A model generated the notes under the pieces. That model did not search any database. It was not told where the DNA came from and was given only the letters and a program-made list of their open reading frames with translations. A stretch of DNA of 64,000 nucleotides. Origin: Candidatus Sumerlaeota bacterium (lineage in GTDB: Bacteria; Sumerlaeota; Sumerlaeia; MWCT01; JAUWMI01). The translations under genes were made by a program, and so were the position numbers. The stretch lies in assembly GCA_030613245.1 (NCBI GenBank), contig JAUWMI010000001.1:62001-126000 (forward strand). Direction: 5' to 3'. Each line of letters begins with the position of its first letter. The first letter of the stretch is position 1. Below, piece by piece: positions 17,708 to 26,509 of this stretch.

Positions 17708-17745
17708 GGCCTTATTCAACCAATGCCCAGAAAGGATGGAGAAAA

Positions 17746-18354
17746 ATGCTTCCGCTCACAAAGCGCCAACGCGAGGTGTTTAATTATATTAGCCGCTTTA
17801 TTCGCTCGAAGGGCTATTCGCCAACACTTGAGGAAATTGGCACAGGACTGGGCTTATCCTCTCTTGCTACGATCCACAAGCATCTTCAGAATCTCGAAGC
17901 AAAGGGACTGATCAAGCGCAATTGGAATCGCGGGCGCTCAATTCAGATCGTCACGCGCTTCGACTATCCGAATAGTATCGAGCTGCCTCTGCTGGGCGAA
18001 GTAGCTGCGGGCAAGCCGATCGAGGCCATCGAAGATCGCCGTGTTGTGAGTGTGCCCCAGGAGTTCTTGCGCGGCAAGGAAACGTTCGTGTTGCGAGTGA
18101 GAGGCGACTCTATGATTGACGAGCATATCCGCGACGGCGACTTTGTTATTGTTGAGCGCCGGAACACAGCGGAGAATGGTGAGACTGTGGTGGCATTGAT
18201 GAATGGGAATGAGGTCACCGTGAAGAAATTCTTCCGCGATAAGGACAGCGTGCGTCTCCAGCCTGCGAATGAGGAGATGCAGCCGATTATCTGCCGGCCT
18301 GAGGAGATCGAGATCAAAGGCGTGGTAATCGGCCTGATGCGCAAATACGTGTAA
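17746..18354 (+). CDS. lexA: LexA repressor, SOS regulator with S24 self-cleavage domain
   Basis: 202 residues, the normal length for LexA. The N-terminal winged helix is conserved (LTKRQREVFNYI, SPTLEEIG, ATIHKHLQNLEAKGLI). The cleavage site is Ala88-Gly89 in GEVAAGKP, the catalytic serine is Ser122 in GDSM and the general base is Lys160 in EVTVKKF. LexA represses DNA-damage genes and cleaves itself when RecA filaments form. It has its own near-consensus promoter and is 37 bases from the next gene. It is distinct from the phage repressor at 32757, which shares only the peptidase fold. Confidence 0.97.
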   Translation: MLPLTKRQREVFNYISRFIRSKGYSPTLEEIGTGLGLSSLATIHKHLQNLEAKGLIKRNWNRGRSIQIVTRFDYPNSIELPLLGEVAAGKPIEAIEDRRVVSVPQEFLRGKETFVLRVRGDSMIDEHIRDGDFVIVERRNTAENGETVVALMNGNEVTVKKFFRDKDSVRLQPANEEMQPIICRPEEIEIKGVVIGLMRKYV

Positions 18355-18391
18355 CCTAGGCACACGTGCAGGCAGCACTCATGTCGCTCTT

Positions 18392-20527
18392 ATGCGGCCA
18401 CTGTTTCTTCCTTTCATTCGATTCCTGAGTTCAGGACTACAATTGCACCATCCACCAACAGATCAGCGGGATTCCTCGGCATCACGAAAATTCCTACCTC
18501 GTGTTAGGCGTGAGACTCTGATTCTTTGCGCGCTTCTCCTCATTGGCCTTGTGCTGCGCATCATTTACACGGTTGAATTCAGCCGCACTCCATTCTACCG
18601 CTATCCCATTCTTGATGCGCGCTACTACGACCAGCTGGCGCTGCAGGTGGCCGAGGGGAGGCTAGTGGGCGAGCGGGCCTTCTTTATGGGGCCGCTTTAT
18701 CCGTACCTGCTCGGTGCCACTTATTATGTCTTCGGCCACAGTTTGCTTGTGCCGCGGCTGCTGCAAATTCTCATGGGTCTGGGTAACTGCGTGCTCGTGT
18801 TCTTTATTGGCCGGCGTGTCTTTGGCCGCGCAGTTGGGTTGGTGGCTGCCGGTCTCCTGGTGCTTTATAAACCTGAGATTCTGTACGAGCAGACGCTACT
18901 GATGGAAGTGCTGGCTGCGCTCCTTGCACTTGGTGCGGTTTATCTGATTCTGGTGGCGGATGAACAACGCAAAGCGTGGTGGTGGTTGATCATTGGCGGT
19001 GTGCTGGGGCTGGCGGCATTGACGCGGGCGAATCTGCTGCTCTTCATGCCGTTCGTGCTGGTCTGGTGTTTCGTGCCTAAAAGAGCCGAAGCATCTGCGC
19101 GAGGTGTTAAACAGCGGCTGGGCATCTGCGGCCTTGTCGTGCTAGGTGTGTTAGCTGGAATCTTGCCTGCAACACTTCATAACTTTCTCGCTGAGCGCGA
19201 TTTCGTGCTTATCACTTCAAATGCTGGCTTCAATTTTTATATAGGCAATAATGAGAAGGCAAAAGGGAAATTTCTGATTCCAATGAATGTTGATATGGAC
19301 CAGGATCCCAGCGGTACGCGCATTGCCGAACGCGCGCTGGGTCGCGAGGGGCTGAGCTCGTCGGAAGTCTCGGCATTCTGGAACCGCAAGGCTATTGAGT
19401 TCATCCGTAACAAGCCGGGTGTGTTTGTGAGGTTGCTTACGCTGAAGTTCTACTACTTTTGGGGACGCGAAGAGATTCCGCAGATTTACGATCCTAAGTT
19501 AATGGCCGGTTTGACGCCGCTTCTGCGATGGCCACTCGTAGGGTATATTTTTCTGTCGCCATTAGCCATTCTTGGCATAGTGTTGGCGCTCGTTTACAGG
19601 AGTCGTGGCAAGACGCTGCTTCTGCTGTTTGTAGTTGCGTATGTACTATCGATCGTTCCCTTTTTCATCACGTCGCGCTACCGCATTCCAGTGGCTCCAT
19701 TTCTTGCTTTGTTTGCCGCCTCGGCTCTGGTTATTTTTGTGCAGGCGTTAATGAAGCGCAAGGTATACGGGGCACTTGCAATGGCCGCAGGCTTTCTGGT
19801 GTTGGTTGTAGCGTTAAATAATTCTGGAATTCGCGACCCTGTTCTTGAAGAGGCGCAATTTCGCAATAACCTTGGTATGATTCATCAGCACCTTGGCGAG
19901 CCGGAGAAGGCACGAGAGGAGTTTGAACGCTCACTTCGCCTGAGGCCACTTGCAACGGCGGCCGCAAATCTCGGCACACTCTTCTTTGAGGTCTATAACG
20001 ACATGCCGAAGGCGATCTACTGCTACCAGAAGGCGGTTGAACTGAATCCAGAGAATGCACGGATGTTCTACAACCTGGGGCAGGCCTATCTCAGGAGCAG
20101 CGAAGAAGAGGACGCCATTCGGGCATACGAAAAGGCGCTTTCTCTTGATCCGAAGGTGAGACCTCTCGCGTGGTATAATCTGGCAGTGCTCTATGGCGAT
20201 AAAGGATTATTTAAACAGGCTTGTGCAGCTATGCAGAGGTACCTTCACAGTGAACCTGGCGATATGCAGGCCTTCAACTTAAATATCAAGTATCTAATCG
20301 AAGCGGGTGAACTGGAAAGGGCAGAGACAGCGCTTCGCGAAAGAATCGCCCAATATCCACAGAACGCCATGCTTCATTTCAACCTGGGCGTTGTCTACCA
20401 TCGTCAGGGGGCACTTGAGAAAGCCAGAGCCGCATACGAGCAAGCCCTTCAGCTCGACCCAGACAATCCTACCATAAAAAAGAGTCTCGAATTACTAACA
20501 CAGGATACTCCAACCACATCACATTAA
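18392..20527 (+). CDS. GT-C (family 39-like) membrane glycosyltransferase with C-terminal TPRs
   Basis: 711 residues. A basic N-terminal segment is followed by about ten transmembrane helices between residues 45 and 475. Just after helix 1, the loop PILDARYYDQLA carries the acidic/aromatic motif expected for the active-site loop of GT-C enzymes that use polyprenyl-linked sugars; GPLYPYLLG follows, as in ArnT/PMT relatives. Residues from about 490 to 705 form five or six tetratricopeptide repeats (for example NLGMIHQHLGEPEKAREEFE). Fusion of this membrane core to a periplasmic or cytoplasmic TPR tail is common in uncultivated bacteria. Substrate is unknown. It could be co-transcribed with lexA, but no functional tie is evident. 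Confidence 0.8.
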   Translation: MRPLFLPFIRFLSSGLQLHHPPTDQRDSSASRKFLPRVRRETLILCALLLIGLVLRIIYTVEFSRTPFYRYPILDARYYDQLALQVAEGRLVGERAFFMGPLYPYLLGATYYVFGHSLLVPRLLQILMGLGNCVLVFFIGRRVFGRAVGLVAAGLLVLYKPEILYEQTLLMEVLAALLALGAVYLILVADEQRKAWWWLIIGGVLGLAALTRANLLLFMPFVLVWCFVPKRAEASARGVKQRLGICGLVVLGVLAGILPATLHNFLAERDFVLITSNAGFNFYIGNNEKAKGKFLIPMNVDMDQDPSGTRIAERALGREGLSSSEVSAFWNRKAIEFIRNKPGVFVRLLTLKFYYFWGREEIPQIYDPKLMAGLTPLLRWPLVGYIFLSPLAILGIVLALVYRSRGKTLLLLFVVAYVLSIVPFFITSRYRIPVAPFLALFAASALVIFVQALMKRKVYGALAMAAGFLVLVVALNNSGIRDPVLEEAQFRNNLGMIHQHLGEPEKAREEFERSLRLRPLATAAANLGTLFFEVYNDMPKAIYCYQKAVELNPENARMFYNLGQAYLRSSEEEDAIRAYEKALSLDPKVRPLAWYNLAVLYGDKGLFKQACAAMQRYLHSEPGDMQAFNLNIKYLIEAGELERAETALRERIAQYPQNAMLHFNLGVVYHRQGALEKARAAYEQALQLDPDNPTIKKSLELLTQDTPTTSH

Positions 20528-20550
20528 TTAGCTCTTTTCATTTTTTCATC

Positions 20551-20579
20551 GTAAGGGCAGGTTTAGAACCCGCCCTTAC
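20551..20579. repeat. Palindromic repeat at the 3' end of uvrA
   Basis: GTAAGGGC (20551-20558) and GCCCTTAC (20572-20579) form an inverted repeat that includes the last codons of uvrA. A related palindrome lies at 23803-23830. There is no T tract on the leftward strand after the hairpin, so it is not a classical terminator. It looks like a short dispersed REP-type repeat that has become the C-terminal coding end (GKGGF) of uvrA. Confidence 0.5.
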
Positions 20580-23487
20580 CATTGCGGTGGCGGGCAAGGA
20601 TTTCCTTGAGGAACTGACCGGTATAGGACGCATCAACACGGCTGACTTCTTCTGGCGTCCCACAGGTAACCACCCAGCCGCCGTCATCCCCGCCCTCTGG
20701 CCCCAGATCAATGAGATAATCTGCGGTCTTAATCACATCCAGGTTATGCTCGATAATGATTACGGTGTTGCCTGCGTCCACCAGTTTGTCCAGAACGTCG
20801 AGCAGTTTCTTGATGTCGTCAAAGTGAAGGCCCGTGGTTGGCTCGTCAAGAATGTAGAGGGTCTTTCCGGTTTGCTTTTTGCTGAGTTCGCGCGAGAGTT
20901 TGACGCGCTGGGCCTCGCCGCCGGATAATGTAGTTGCAGGTTGACCGAGCGTGATATAGCCGAGCCCGACCTCATATAGCGTTTCCAGTTTTCTGCGGAT
21001 CGGTGGGATATTGGCAAAAAACTCATACGCTTCCGCGACGGTCATATTCAGCACGTCGGCAATTGTTTTGCCCTTGTAGCGAATTTCCAGCGTTTCGCGG
21101 TTAAAGCGCTGGCTTTTGCACTCCTCGCATTCGATGTAAACGTCGGGCAGGAAATGCATTTCGATCTTAATCATGCCGCCGCCCTGGCATGCTTCGCACC
21201 GACCGCCTTTTACGTTAAATGAGAATCTGCCCCGCTTATAGCCGCGCATGCGCGACTCGGGCACCTGCGCATAAAGCTCCCGAATCAGATCGAACGCCTT
21301 GGTATAGGTAACAGGATTCGACCGAGGTGTTCGACCAATAGGCGACTGATCAACGTCAGCCACTTTATCAATTAACTCCAGTCCGTGAATAGCAGCGCAT
21401 TTGCCCGGCTTAACCGGCGTCTTATAGAAGTGCTTTGCCAGCGCCGCATACAAGGTGTCGAGGATCAGCGTTGATTTACCGGATCCCGATACACCGGTGA
21501 CACAGGTTATAACTCCTAGCGGAATAGTAACGTCAATGCACTTGAGGTTATGCTGTACGGCGCCAATTATTCTGAGACAGTAATTGGATTTCACGGATCG
21601 GCGTCGAGGGGGAAGTGGAATTCTCTCTTTCCCGGCTAAATAACGGCCGGTAATGGATTTCCTACACTGAATGATTCGCTCCACCGGTCCGCATTTCACC
21701 ACTTCACCCCCAAGGCGTCCCGCGCCAGGGCCGAGATCAATTACGAAATCGGCAGAGCGAATGGTGTTCTCATCGTGTTCCACCACAATGATAGTGTTAC
21801 CGAGGTCGCGCAGCTGCTTCAGGGTGGCGATGAGCCGCCGATTGTCGCGCTGGTGAAGGCCAATGCTGGGTTCGTCAAGAATGTAGAGAACTCCGACGAG
21901 CTGAGAGCCAACTTGTGTAGCCAGGCGGATGCGCTGAGCTTCGCCGCCTGCCAGGGTGCCTGCCCGTCGATCGAGCGTAAGGTAATTCAAGCCGACGTTG
22001 TCGAGAAAAGCCAGGCGCTCCGATATTTCTTTAATAATTTGGCTGCCGATTTGTTCCTCACGGTTTGTGAGAGGAAGCGTGAGGAGGATTTGGCGGATAG
22101 ATTTTGCCGGAAGCGCACAGAGCTGGCTGATGTTGAGGCTATTAATCTTCACAGCCAGCGCTTCTTTGCGTAGCCGTTGGCCCTGACATTCAGGGCAGGG
22201 CGTGTCGCTACAATATTGCAGAATCTCTTCGCGTACTGCCTCGGATTTGGTCTCCTTCAAGCGGCGTTTCAAACGATGGATGATTCCTTCGAAGGGTTGG
22301 CGAATCTCATGGCGCGAGCCATTGCTCGAACGATATTTCACAGAAATGCGTTTTCCTTGCGAGCCGTAGAGAAGCACGTTCCGCTGCCGCGCTTTAAGCC
22401 GCTTGAAAGGGGCGGCAAGGTCAATGCCATAGTGCCTGGCAACGGATTTGACAAGCCGGTAGGTCCACGACGTGTATCGAGGACGTTTCTTATCGCCGTT
22501 GACAAATATTCCCTCCCACGGTTCAATCGCTCCTTCCAGTATGCTCTTTGAGCGGTCGGGGACAACGAGTGATTCGTCAATTTCAGGCAGCATGCCCAGC
22601 CCCTTGCAATGCTGGCATGCTCCGTACGGGCTATTGAACGAGAAAAGGCGCGGGGTCAGCTCTTCCACTGAGATGCCACAGTCCGGGCAGGCAAACTTTT
22701 CGCTGTAAAGGAAAGACTTTGGAAGTGCGCGACGCTTTTTCGATTTTGGATACGCGACGATATCAATGGCCACCAGTCCGTTCGCCTTTTTCAGGGCAAG
22801 TTCAATCGAGTCGGCCAGACGTCCTCGCATGCCTGCATTCATCACCAGCCGGTCAACGACGAGTGCAATGTCGTGTTTGCGCGTCTTTTTCAACGCGATC
22901 TTCTCGTCGAGCTCGCGTATCTGTCCGTCTACCTTCACACGGATGAATCCATCTTTTTGTGCCTTCTCGAAGAGCTTCGAGTATTCGCCTTTCCTGCCGC
23001 GCACCACCGGAGCCAGCACCATAAGCCTGGTTCCGTCCGGTAGCGTCAGTATGCTGTCAACAATCTGCTGAACTGTTTGCCGTGTAATCGGCTTGCCGCA
23101 CTTATAACAATGCGGGATGGCGATACTAGCATAGAGGAGCCGCAGGTAGTCGTAAATTTCAGTCACTGTGCCCACAGTTGAGCGTGGACTTTTGCTGACC
23201 GTGCGCTGTTCGATTGAAATGGCTGGGCTCAGTCCTTCGATGTGCTCCACTTTCGGCTTGGGCATCTGATCGAGGAACTGGCGCGCATATGCTGATAGGC
23301 TTTCGACGTAACGGCGTTGACCTTCGGCGTAGATTGTATCAAACGCCAGCGAGGACTTGCCCGAGCCGCTCACCCCGGTGATGACGATCAGCGTGTTTCG
23401 CGGAATTGATACCGAGATATTCTTGAGGTTGTGTTCCGATGCGCCGATTATAGCGAGTTTTCTATTACGCGAATAAGGCAATTTCAC
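20563..23487 (-). CDS. uvrA: Excinuclease ABC subunit A
   Basis: About 974 residues from GTG 23487, which has GGGAGA just upstream; a TTG at 23499 is the alternative. UvrA is the damage-sensing ATPase of nucleotide excision repair and loads UvrB. Two ABC modules are complete: Walker [10 protein letters not shown] near the start and GVSGSGKST in the second half, with Walker B segments [10 protein letters not shown] and [10 protein letters not shown]. Two zinc modules are present (CPDC ... CQHC; CEAC ... CECC-type CEEC). The second signature is TLSGGEAQR but the first reads TLAGGEAQR, with Ala replacing the usual Ser. It is monocistronic and convergent with the glycosyltransferase. Confidence 0.97.
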   Translation of the reverse strand: MKLPYSRNRKLAIIGASEHNLKNISVSIPRNTLIVITGVSGSGKSSLAFDTIYAEGQRRYVESLSAYARQFLDQMPKPKVEHIEGLSPAISIEQRTVSKSPRSTVGTVTEIYDYLRLLYASIAIPHCYKCGKPITRQTVQQIVDSILTLPDGTRLMVLAPVVRGRKGEYSKLFEKAQKDGFIRVKVDGQIRELDEKIALKKTRKHDIALVVDRLVMNAGMRGRLADSIELALKKANGLVAIDIVAYPKSKKRRALPKSFLYSEKFACPDCGISVEELTPRLFSFNSPYGACQHCKGLGMLPEIDESLVVPDRSKSILEGAIEPWEGIFVNGDKKRPRYTSWTYRLVKSVARHYGIDLAAPFKRLKARQRNVLLYGSQGKRISVKYRSSNGSRHEIRQPFEGIIHRLKRRLKETKSEAVREEILQYCSDTPCPECQGQRLRKEALAVKINSLNISQLCALPAKSIRQILLTLPLTNREEQIGSQIIKEISERLAFLDNVGLNYLTLDRRAGTLAGGEAQRIRLATQVGSQLVGVLYILDEPSIGLHQRDNRRLIATLKQLRDLGNTIIVVEHDENTIRSADFVIDLGPGAGRLGGEVVKCGPVERIIQCRKSITGRYLAGKERIPLPPRRRSVKSNYCLRIIGAVQHNLKCIDVTIPLGVITCVTGVSGSGKSTLILDTLYAALAKHFYKTPVKPGKCAAIHGLELIDKVADVDQSPIGRTPRSNPVTYTKAFDLIRELYAQVPESRMRGYKRGRFSFNVKGGRCEACQGGGMIKIEMHFLPDVYIECEECKSQRFNRETLEIRYKGKTIADVLNMTVAEAYEFFANIPPIRRKLETLYEVGLGYITLGQPATTLSGGEAQRVKLSRELSKKQTGKTLYILDEPTTGLHFDDIKKLLDVLDKLVDAGNTVIIIEHNLDVIKTADYLIDLGPEGGDDGGWVVTCGTPEEVSRVDASYTGQFLKEILARHRNGKGGF

Positions 23488-24009
23488 ACATTCTCCCAAA
23501 ACAATCTCTACTGCATATTATTGGCGTTTTCCCCTGCCAGTCAATAGAAACTCTGGCCCGCCCTCATTTGTATAGGCTCTTTGTCAAATGAGTTTCCATT
23601 TTGGGAGAGATAATCCCTATGCACAAGGCGCATTTTCAACCTCACCTCGCCTGAGGCGGGTAAACCTTACTCCTCTCCCCAGTGGGGAGAGGGAAGGGGT
23701 GAGGGGGCAATGAATGCATTAACAAAATCATAGAAAAAGAGGCTCTTTGTCAAATGCGTTAGCGTTTTTTGATCGTAACAATAGAGATAGGTCGGCTGAA
23801 TAGTAAGGGCGTTTAATTAAACGCCCCTACAATTACCCGAATGGATACCGCTTTAACGTAACGCCATCCTCTAATCTGAACTGAAGGTTGACGGATCTTG
23901 GCGTAGGCCGATAAGCAGCCCGAGGTGTTATTTCTCTTGCACTGCGATAGCCTTCGAGTTAGAAGCAATTCTATTAAGCCGAGAAATGCGAGCGAACGCA
24001 GGATGATTT
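23488..24009. repeat. Repeat-rich intergenic region
   Basis: No gene is visible. A 17-base direct repeat ending in CTCTTTGTCAAATG occurs at 23574-23590 and 23740-23756. Between the copies is a hairpin with arms CTCTCCCC (23673-23680) and GGGGAGAG (23684-23691), nested in CTCACC/GGTGAG, a type of repeat seen in many bacterial genomes. At 23803-23830 is a 28-base palindrome of the form GTAAGGGCGTTTAA/TTAAACGCCCCTAC with one mismatched pair. The region looks like accumulated small mobile or REP-like elements. Confidence 0.65.
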
Positions 24010-24432
24010 ATGCGCGATGATGACGCAGAATCTGGTGAAGGGGCTGAAGCGATGAATACTGTTGAACGGCGACAGGTCAAGCGGATGAAATTCCAGATAC
24101 CAGTTGAGCTAGAGACAGCAAATCATCTGGATAAGAGTCGGCCTTTCCGACTTCAGGGAGAAACGGAAAACCTCAGCGAACGAGGAGTTTGTTTCGCGGC
24201 ACTCGTCGGTGAGACGGAGCTTATGAAGTTCTTGGTCGGCCACACTAAATATGCCTTGGTCCGGTTACCAGTTGGTGAGCATAGCGAAACGCAGGAGGTA
24301 TGGGGAAAGATCAGCTGGTTTGACTATGCTAGGCAGGGTGAGCGCTACGCATTTAGCATTGGCCTCTTCTTCGAAGACATTGAGGAATCTGTAATGGGGA
24401 AAGTTAGAGACCTGATTGGGTCTGTTTCATAG
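24010..24432 (+). CDS. PilZ-domain protein, probable c-di-GMP receptor
   Basis: 140 residues; an internal ATG at 24052 would give 126. The PilZ signature is present: ERRQVKRMKF (the RxxxR element) near residues 19-28 and ENLSERGVCF (the D/N-x-S-x-x-G element) near residues 53-62, followed by beta strands (LVRLPVG, VWGKISWF, FSIGLFF). PilZ domains bind cyclic di-GMP and alter motility, polysaccharide production or surface adhesion. It is a single-domain protein with no transmembrane segment, isolated between two repeat-rich gaps, so its output partner is not shown by context. Confidence 0.85.
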   Translation: MRDDDAESGEGAEAMNTVERRQVKRMKFQIPVELETANHLDKSRPFRLQGETENLSERGVCFAALVGETELMKFLVGHTKYALVRLPVGEHSETQEVWGKISWFDYARQGERYAFSIGLFFEDIEESVMGKVRDLIGSVS

Positions 24433-24474
24433 CCTGCCGTCATTCATCTCTCCTGTTATCAACTATAAAATCAT

Positions 24475-24694
24475 CTCAAAGTGCCCGTTTTTTGGAGTGC
24501 GTAAGCGAAGCGATAATCCGCCATGGCGGACGTCTTCATAAGCCGAAGCGTAGCTTTGGTCCCTCTCGTAAGCTACGCTTACGAAAAAGAAAGGCGGTAG
24601 CTACACCATGTTTCGCTACCGCACTCCAAATGGTTAAACCTGAATTCTCCGGATACTTTAGCTAAGGCCATTGACCATTTTCGGGCACTTTGAG
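24475..24694. mobile_element. 220-bp MITE-like element
   Basis: Perfect 13-base terminal inverted repeats (CTCAAAGTGCCCG at 24475-24487; CGGGCACTTTGAG at 24682-24694) enclose a second inverted pair (TTTGGAGTGCG at 24491-24501; CGCACTCCAAA at 24620-24630). A central CGTAAGCTACGCTTACG-type dyad lies inside. It contains no gene. It fits a miniature non-autonomous transposable element or a large REP-type structure. I see no clear target-site duplication at its borders. Confidence 0.6.
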
Positions 24695-24716
24695 TAGCCA
24701 GATTTAATTGCGTGGG

Positions 24717-26471
24717 CTATTCGTACGTTAGGCCGTAGCCATAGACATACAAACCTGGAATACTAATAGGAAGTTTGCCTTTAGGGCTAAAGTCTCCAAG
24801 GATTGTCCCGACCCCTGCTTCCTGAGACACATCGCTGTAACCGTACGTTGTTAAATAAGCGTCAACCTCTGGAAATCGGCGAATCAGATAAGGATTGCCG
24901 AATGAGATTATGATAACCGGTTTGGGACCCTTCGCTAAATTCAGCAGGAGCTCATTCTGCTCGGGCGACAGCTCAACAGTGTCTTTGCGCCCCTGAACCT
25001 TTACATAGAGACCGCAGATAATTGCATCGGCATTGATTGCTGCTGCATACGCATCGCGATACGCGCTAGGCGAGGACCGAGGATCCAGCGTCATGACGGT
25101 TGCCTCGGGGAAGCGTGTCTGAAGGCGCTCTTTAAAGACGCTGCCGTGGTCGCCCCGAAGATTATCGTAGATAGCAAGAACCAAAGGGTGATGAATCGCT
25201 TCCGCCTTCAAGGGCAGGGTATGATTAGTATTTTTTAGCAGGGTAACGGAGTCGCGCGCAATGCGTTTTGCCGCTTCGTAATGAGCCTTTGTAGCGGCCT
25301 TTGAATCCAGCGCTGCAAGATCCACCATCCGGTTCTTGTGCAACCCGACCGATGCTTTTAGGCGGAGCAACTTCCGAACCGAATGGTCGAGGCGTTTTTC
25401 TGTAATCAATCCCTTCGTTACCGCCTTTTTAATCCACGCGAAGACCTGCGAGGCGTCTGCAGGGCAGAGGATGGCATCCGCCCCAGCTTGAATCGCCTGA
25501 ATCGTTGCCTCCTCGGAGCCAAAGTAGCTCACAATGCCGCCCATCTGCATCGAGTCCGTCACGATATGCCCCTTGAATCCGAGATCGCCTTGCAGGAGCC
25601 CGGTCAGGATGCTATGCGACAGGGTGGCTGGCAGGCGGTCGTCCTGCTCCAGCTGAGGATAGGCAATGTGCGCGGTCATGATTGCGGCGACGCCCTCGTC
25701 TATTGCCGCTTTAAACGGTACGAGCTCAATCTTATCCATACGTTCGCGATCGCCTTTGAATACCGGCAGCAATGAATGCGAGTCCTGCGTTGTATCGCCA
25801 TGCCCTGGGAAATGCTTTGCTGTGGCCAGCAGGCCGCTCTCCTGGCAACCGCGGACATAGGCACGTGTCATGTCTGTCACAAGGGCTGTGTCTTGACCGA
25901 ACGAGCGGATGTTGATGATCGGATTGTCCGGGTTATTATTGACATCAGCTACCGGACCGTAGGTCTGATGAACCCCCATGGCACGGGCCTCGATAGCCGT
26001 AATCTTGCCCACCAGGTAAGCATACTCAGGGTTGCGCGTCGCGCCAATAGCCATATTACTCGGGAACTCCGTAGCATCTGGCACTTCATAGCCTGCGCCC
26101 GACTCCATGTCGGATGCAAAGAGCAAGGGATACTTGGCCAATGATTGCAGCTTATTGGTCAGCCATGCTGTGCCAAGCGTGGAGCCATTGTAGGTAATGT
26201 AGCTGCCGATGTAAAAATCAGTTACTTCGGATCTCAGCCGCTGCCACGATTCAGTATCCTCTGCCATAAGCCTGCCCGACGTAATTGCGCAGATAACCGA
26301 GCCAATCTTCTCATCAATGCTCATCTGCTTCAGGGTCTCATTGACCCATTTCTCTGTATCCTGATCAAGTGCTTGTGGAATTGCCTGATCAGCAAATCCA
26401 GCGTTTAACATGAGAAAAATAATCAGCGCAGCTCCAGCGATGCAGAATCTCCATCCGGTTCGTTCTAACAT
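24717..26471 (-). CDS. Exported family 3 glycoside hydrolase, NagZ-like beta-N-acetylglucosaminidase
   Basis: About 584 residues from ATG 26471, chosen because AAGGAGA lies eight bases upstream; a start at 26516 would overlap the amidase gene. A signal peptide ends near GFADQ. The catalytic TIM barrel has the NagZ loop KHFPGHGDTTQDSH, whose His-Asp pair acts as acid/base, and the nucleophile Asp in VTDSMQMGG. A C-terminal alpha/beta domain of about 200 residues follows, as in secreted Bacillus NagZ. The enzyme should remove GlcNAc from muropeptides or similar amino sugars. It lies 38 bases after an exported amidase, so the two probably act together in cell-wall turnover. Confidence 0.9.
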   Translation of the reverse strand: MLERTGWRFCIAGAALIIFLMLNAGFADQAIPQALDQDTEKWVNETLKQMSIDEKIGSVICAITSGRLMAEDTESWQRLRSEVTDFYIGSYITYNGSTLGTAWLTNKLQSLAKYPLLFASDMESGAGYEVPDATEFPSNMAIGATRNPEYAYLVGKITAIEARAMGVHQTYGPVADVNNNPDNPIINIRSFGQDTALVTDMTRAYVRGCQESGLLATAKHFPGHGDTTQDSHSLLPVFKGDRERMDKIELVPFKAAIDEGVAAIMTAHIAYPQLEQDDRLPATLSHSILTGLLQGDLGFKGHIVTDSMQMGGIVSYFGSEEATIQAIQAGADAILCPADASQVFAWIKKAVTKGLITEKRLDHSVRKLLRLKASVGLHKNRMVDLAALDSKAATKAHYEAAKRIARDSVTLLKNTNHTLPLKAEAIHHPLVLAIYDNLRGDHGSVFKERLQTRFPEATVMTLDPRSSPSAYRDAYAAAINADAIICGLYVKVQGRKDTVELSPEQNELLLNLAKGPKPVIIISFGNPYLIRRFPEVDAYLTTYGYSDVSQEAGVGTILGDFSPKGKLPISIPGLYVYGYGLTYE

Positions 26472-26509
26472 GCTCAAATCTCCTTTTCTTAAATATGGGC
26501 GGTTTGGGA

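Larger units (their letters stand above)
17169..17745. other. 577-bp divergent intergenic region
   Basis: It separates the leftward cytochrome gene from lexA. The first 300 bases contain an open frame (17168-17485) that I do not regard as a gene: no signal, no family resemblance, and a start inside the promoter area of the cytochrome. The second half holds a possible weak promoter (TTGATG at 17482), two GC-rich hairpins and a strong terminator, then the lexA promoter. A short untranslated RNA could be encoded between about 17520 and 17677 (see findings). I see no riboswitch I can name. Confidence 0.5.

Noticed and set aside
17640-17745. A LexA operator at the lexA promoter
   Set aside because: No CTG-N10-CAG or GAAC-N4-GTTC match was found; I did not force a weaker match.
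20551-20579. Intrinsic terminator at the uvrA 3' end
   Set aside because: The hairpin includes coding sequence and is followed on the leftward strand by A-rich, not T-rich, sequence.
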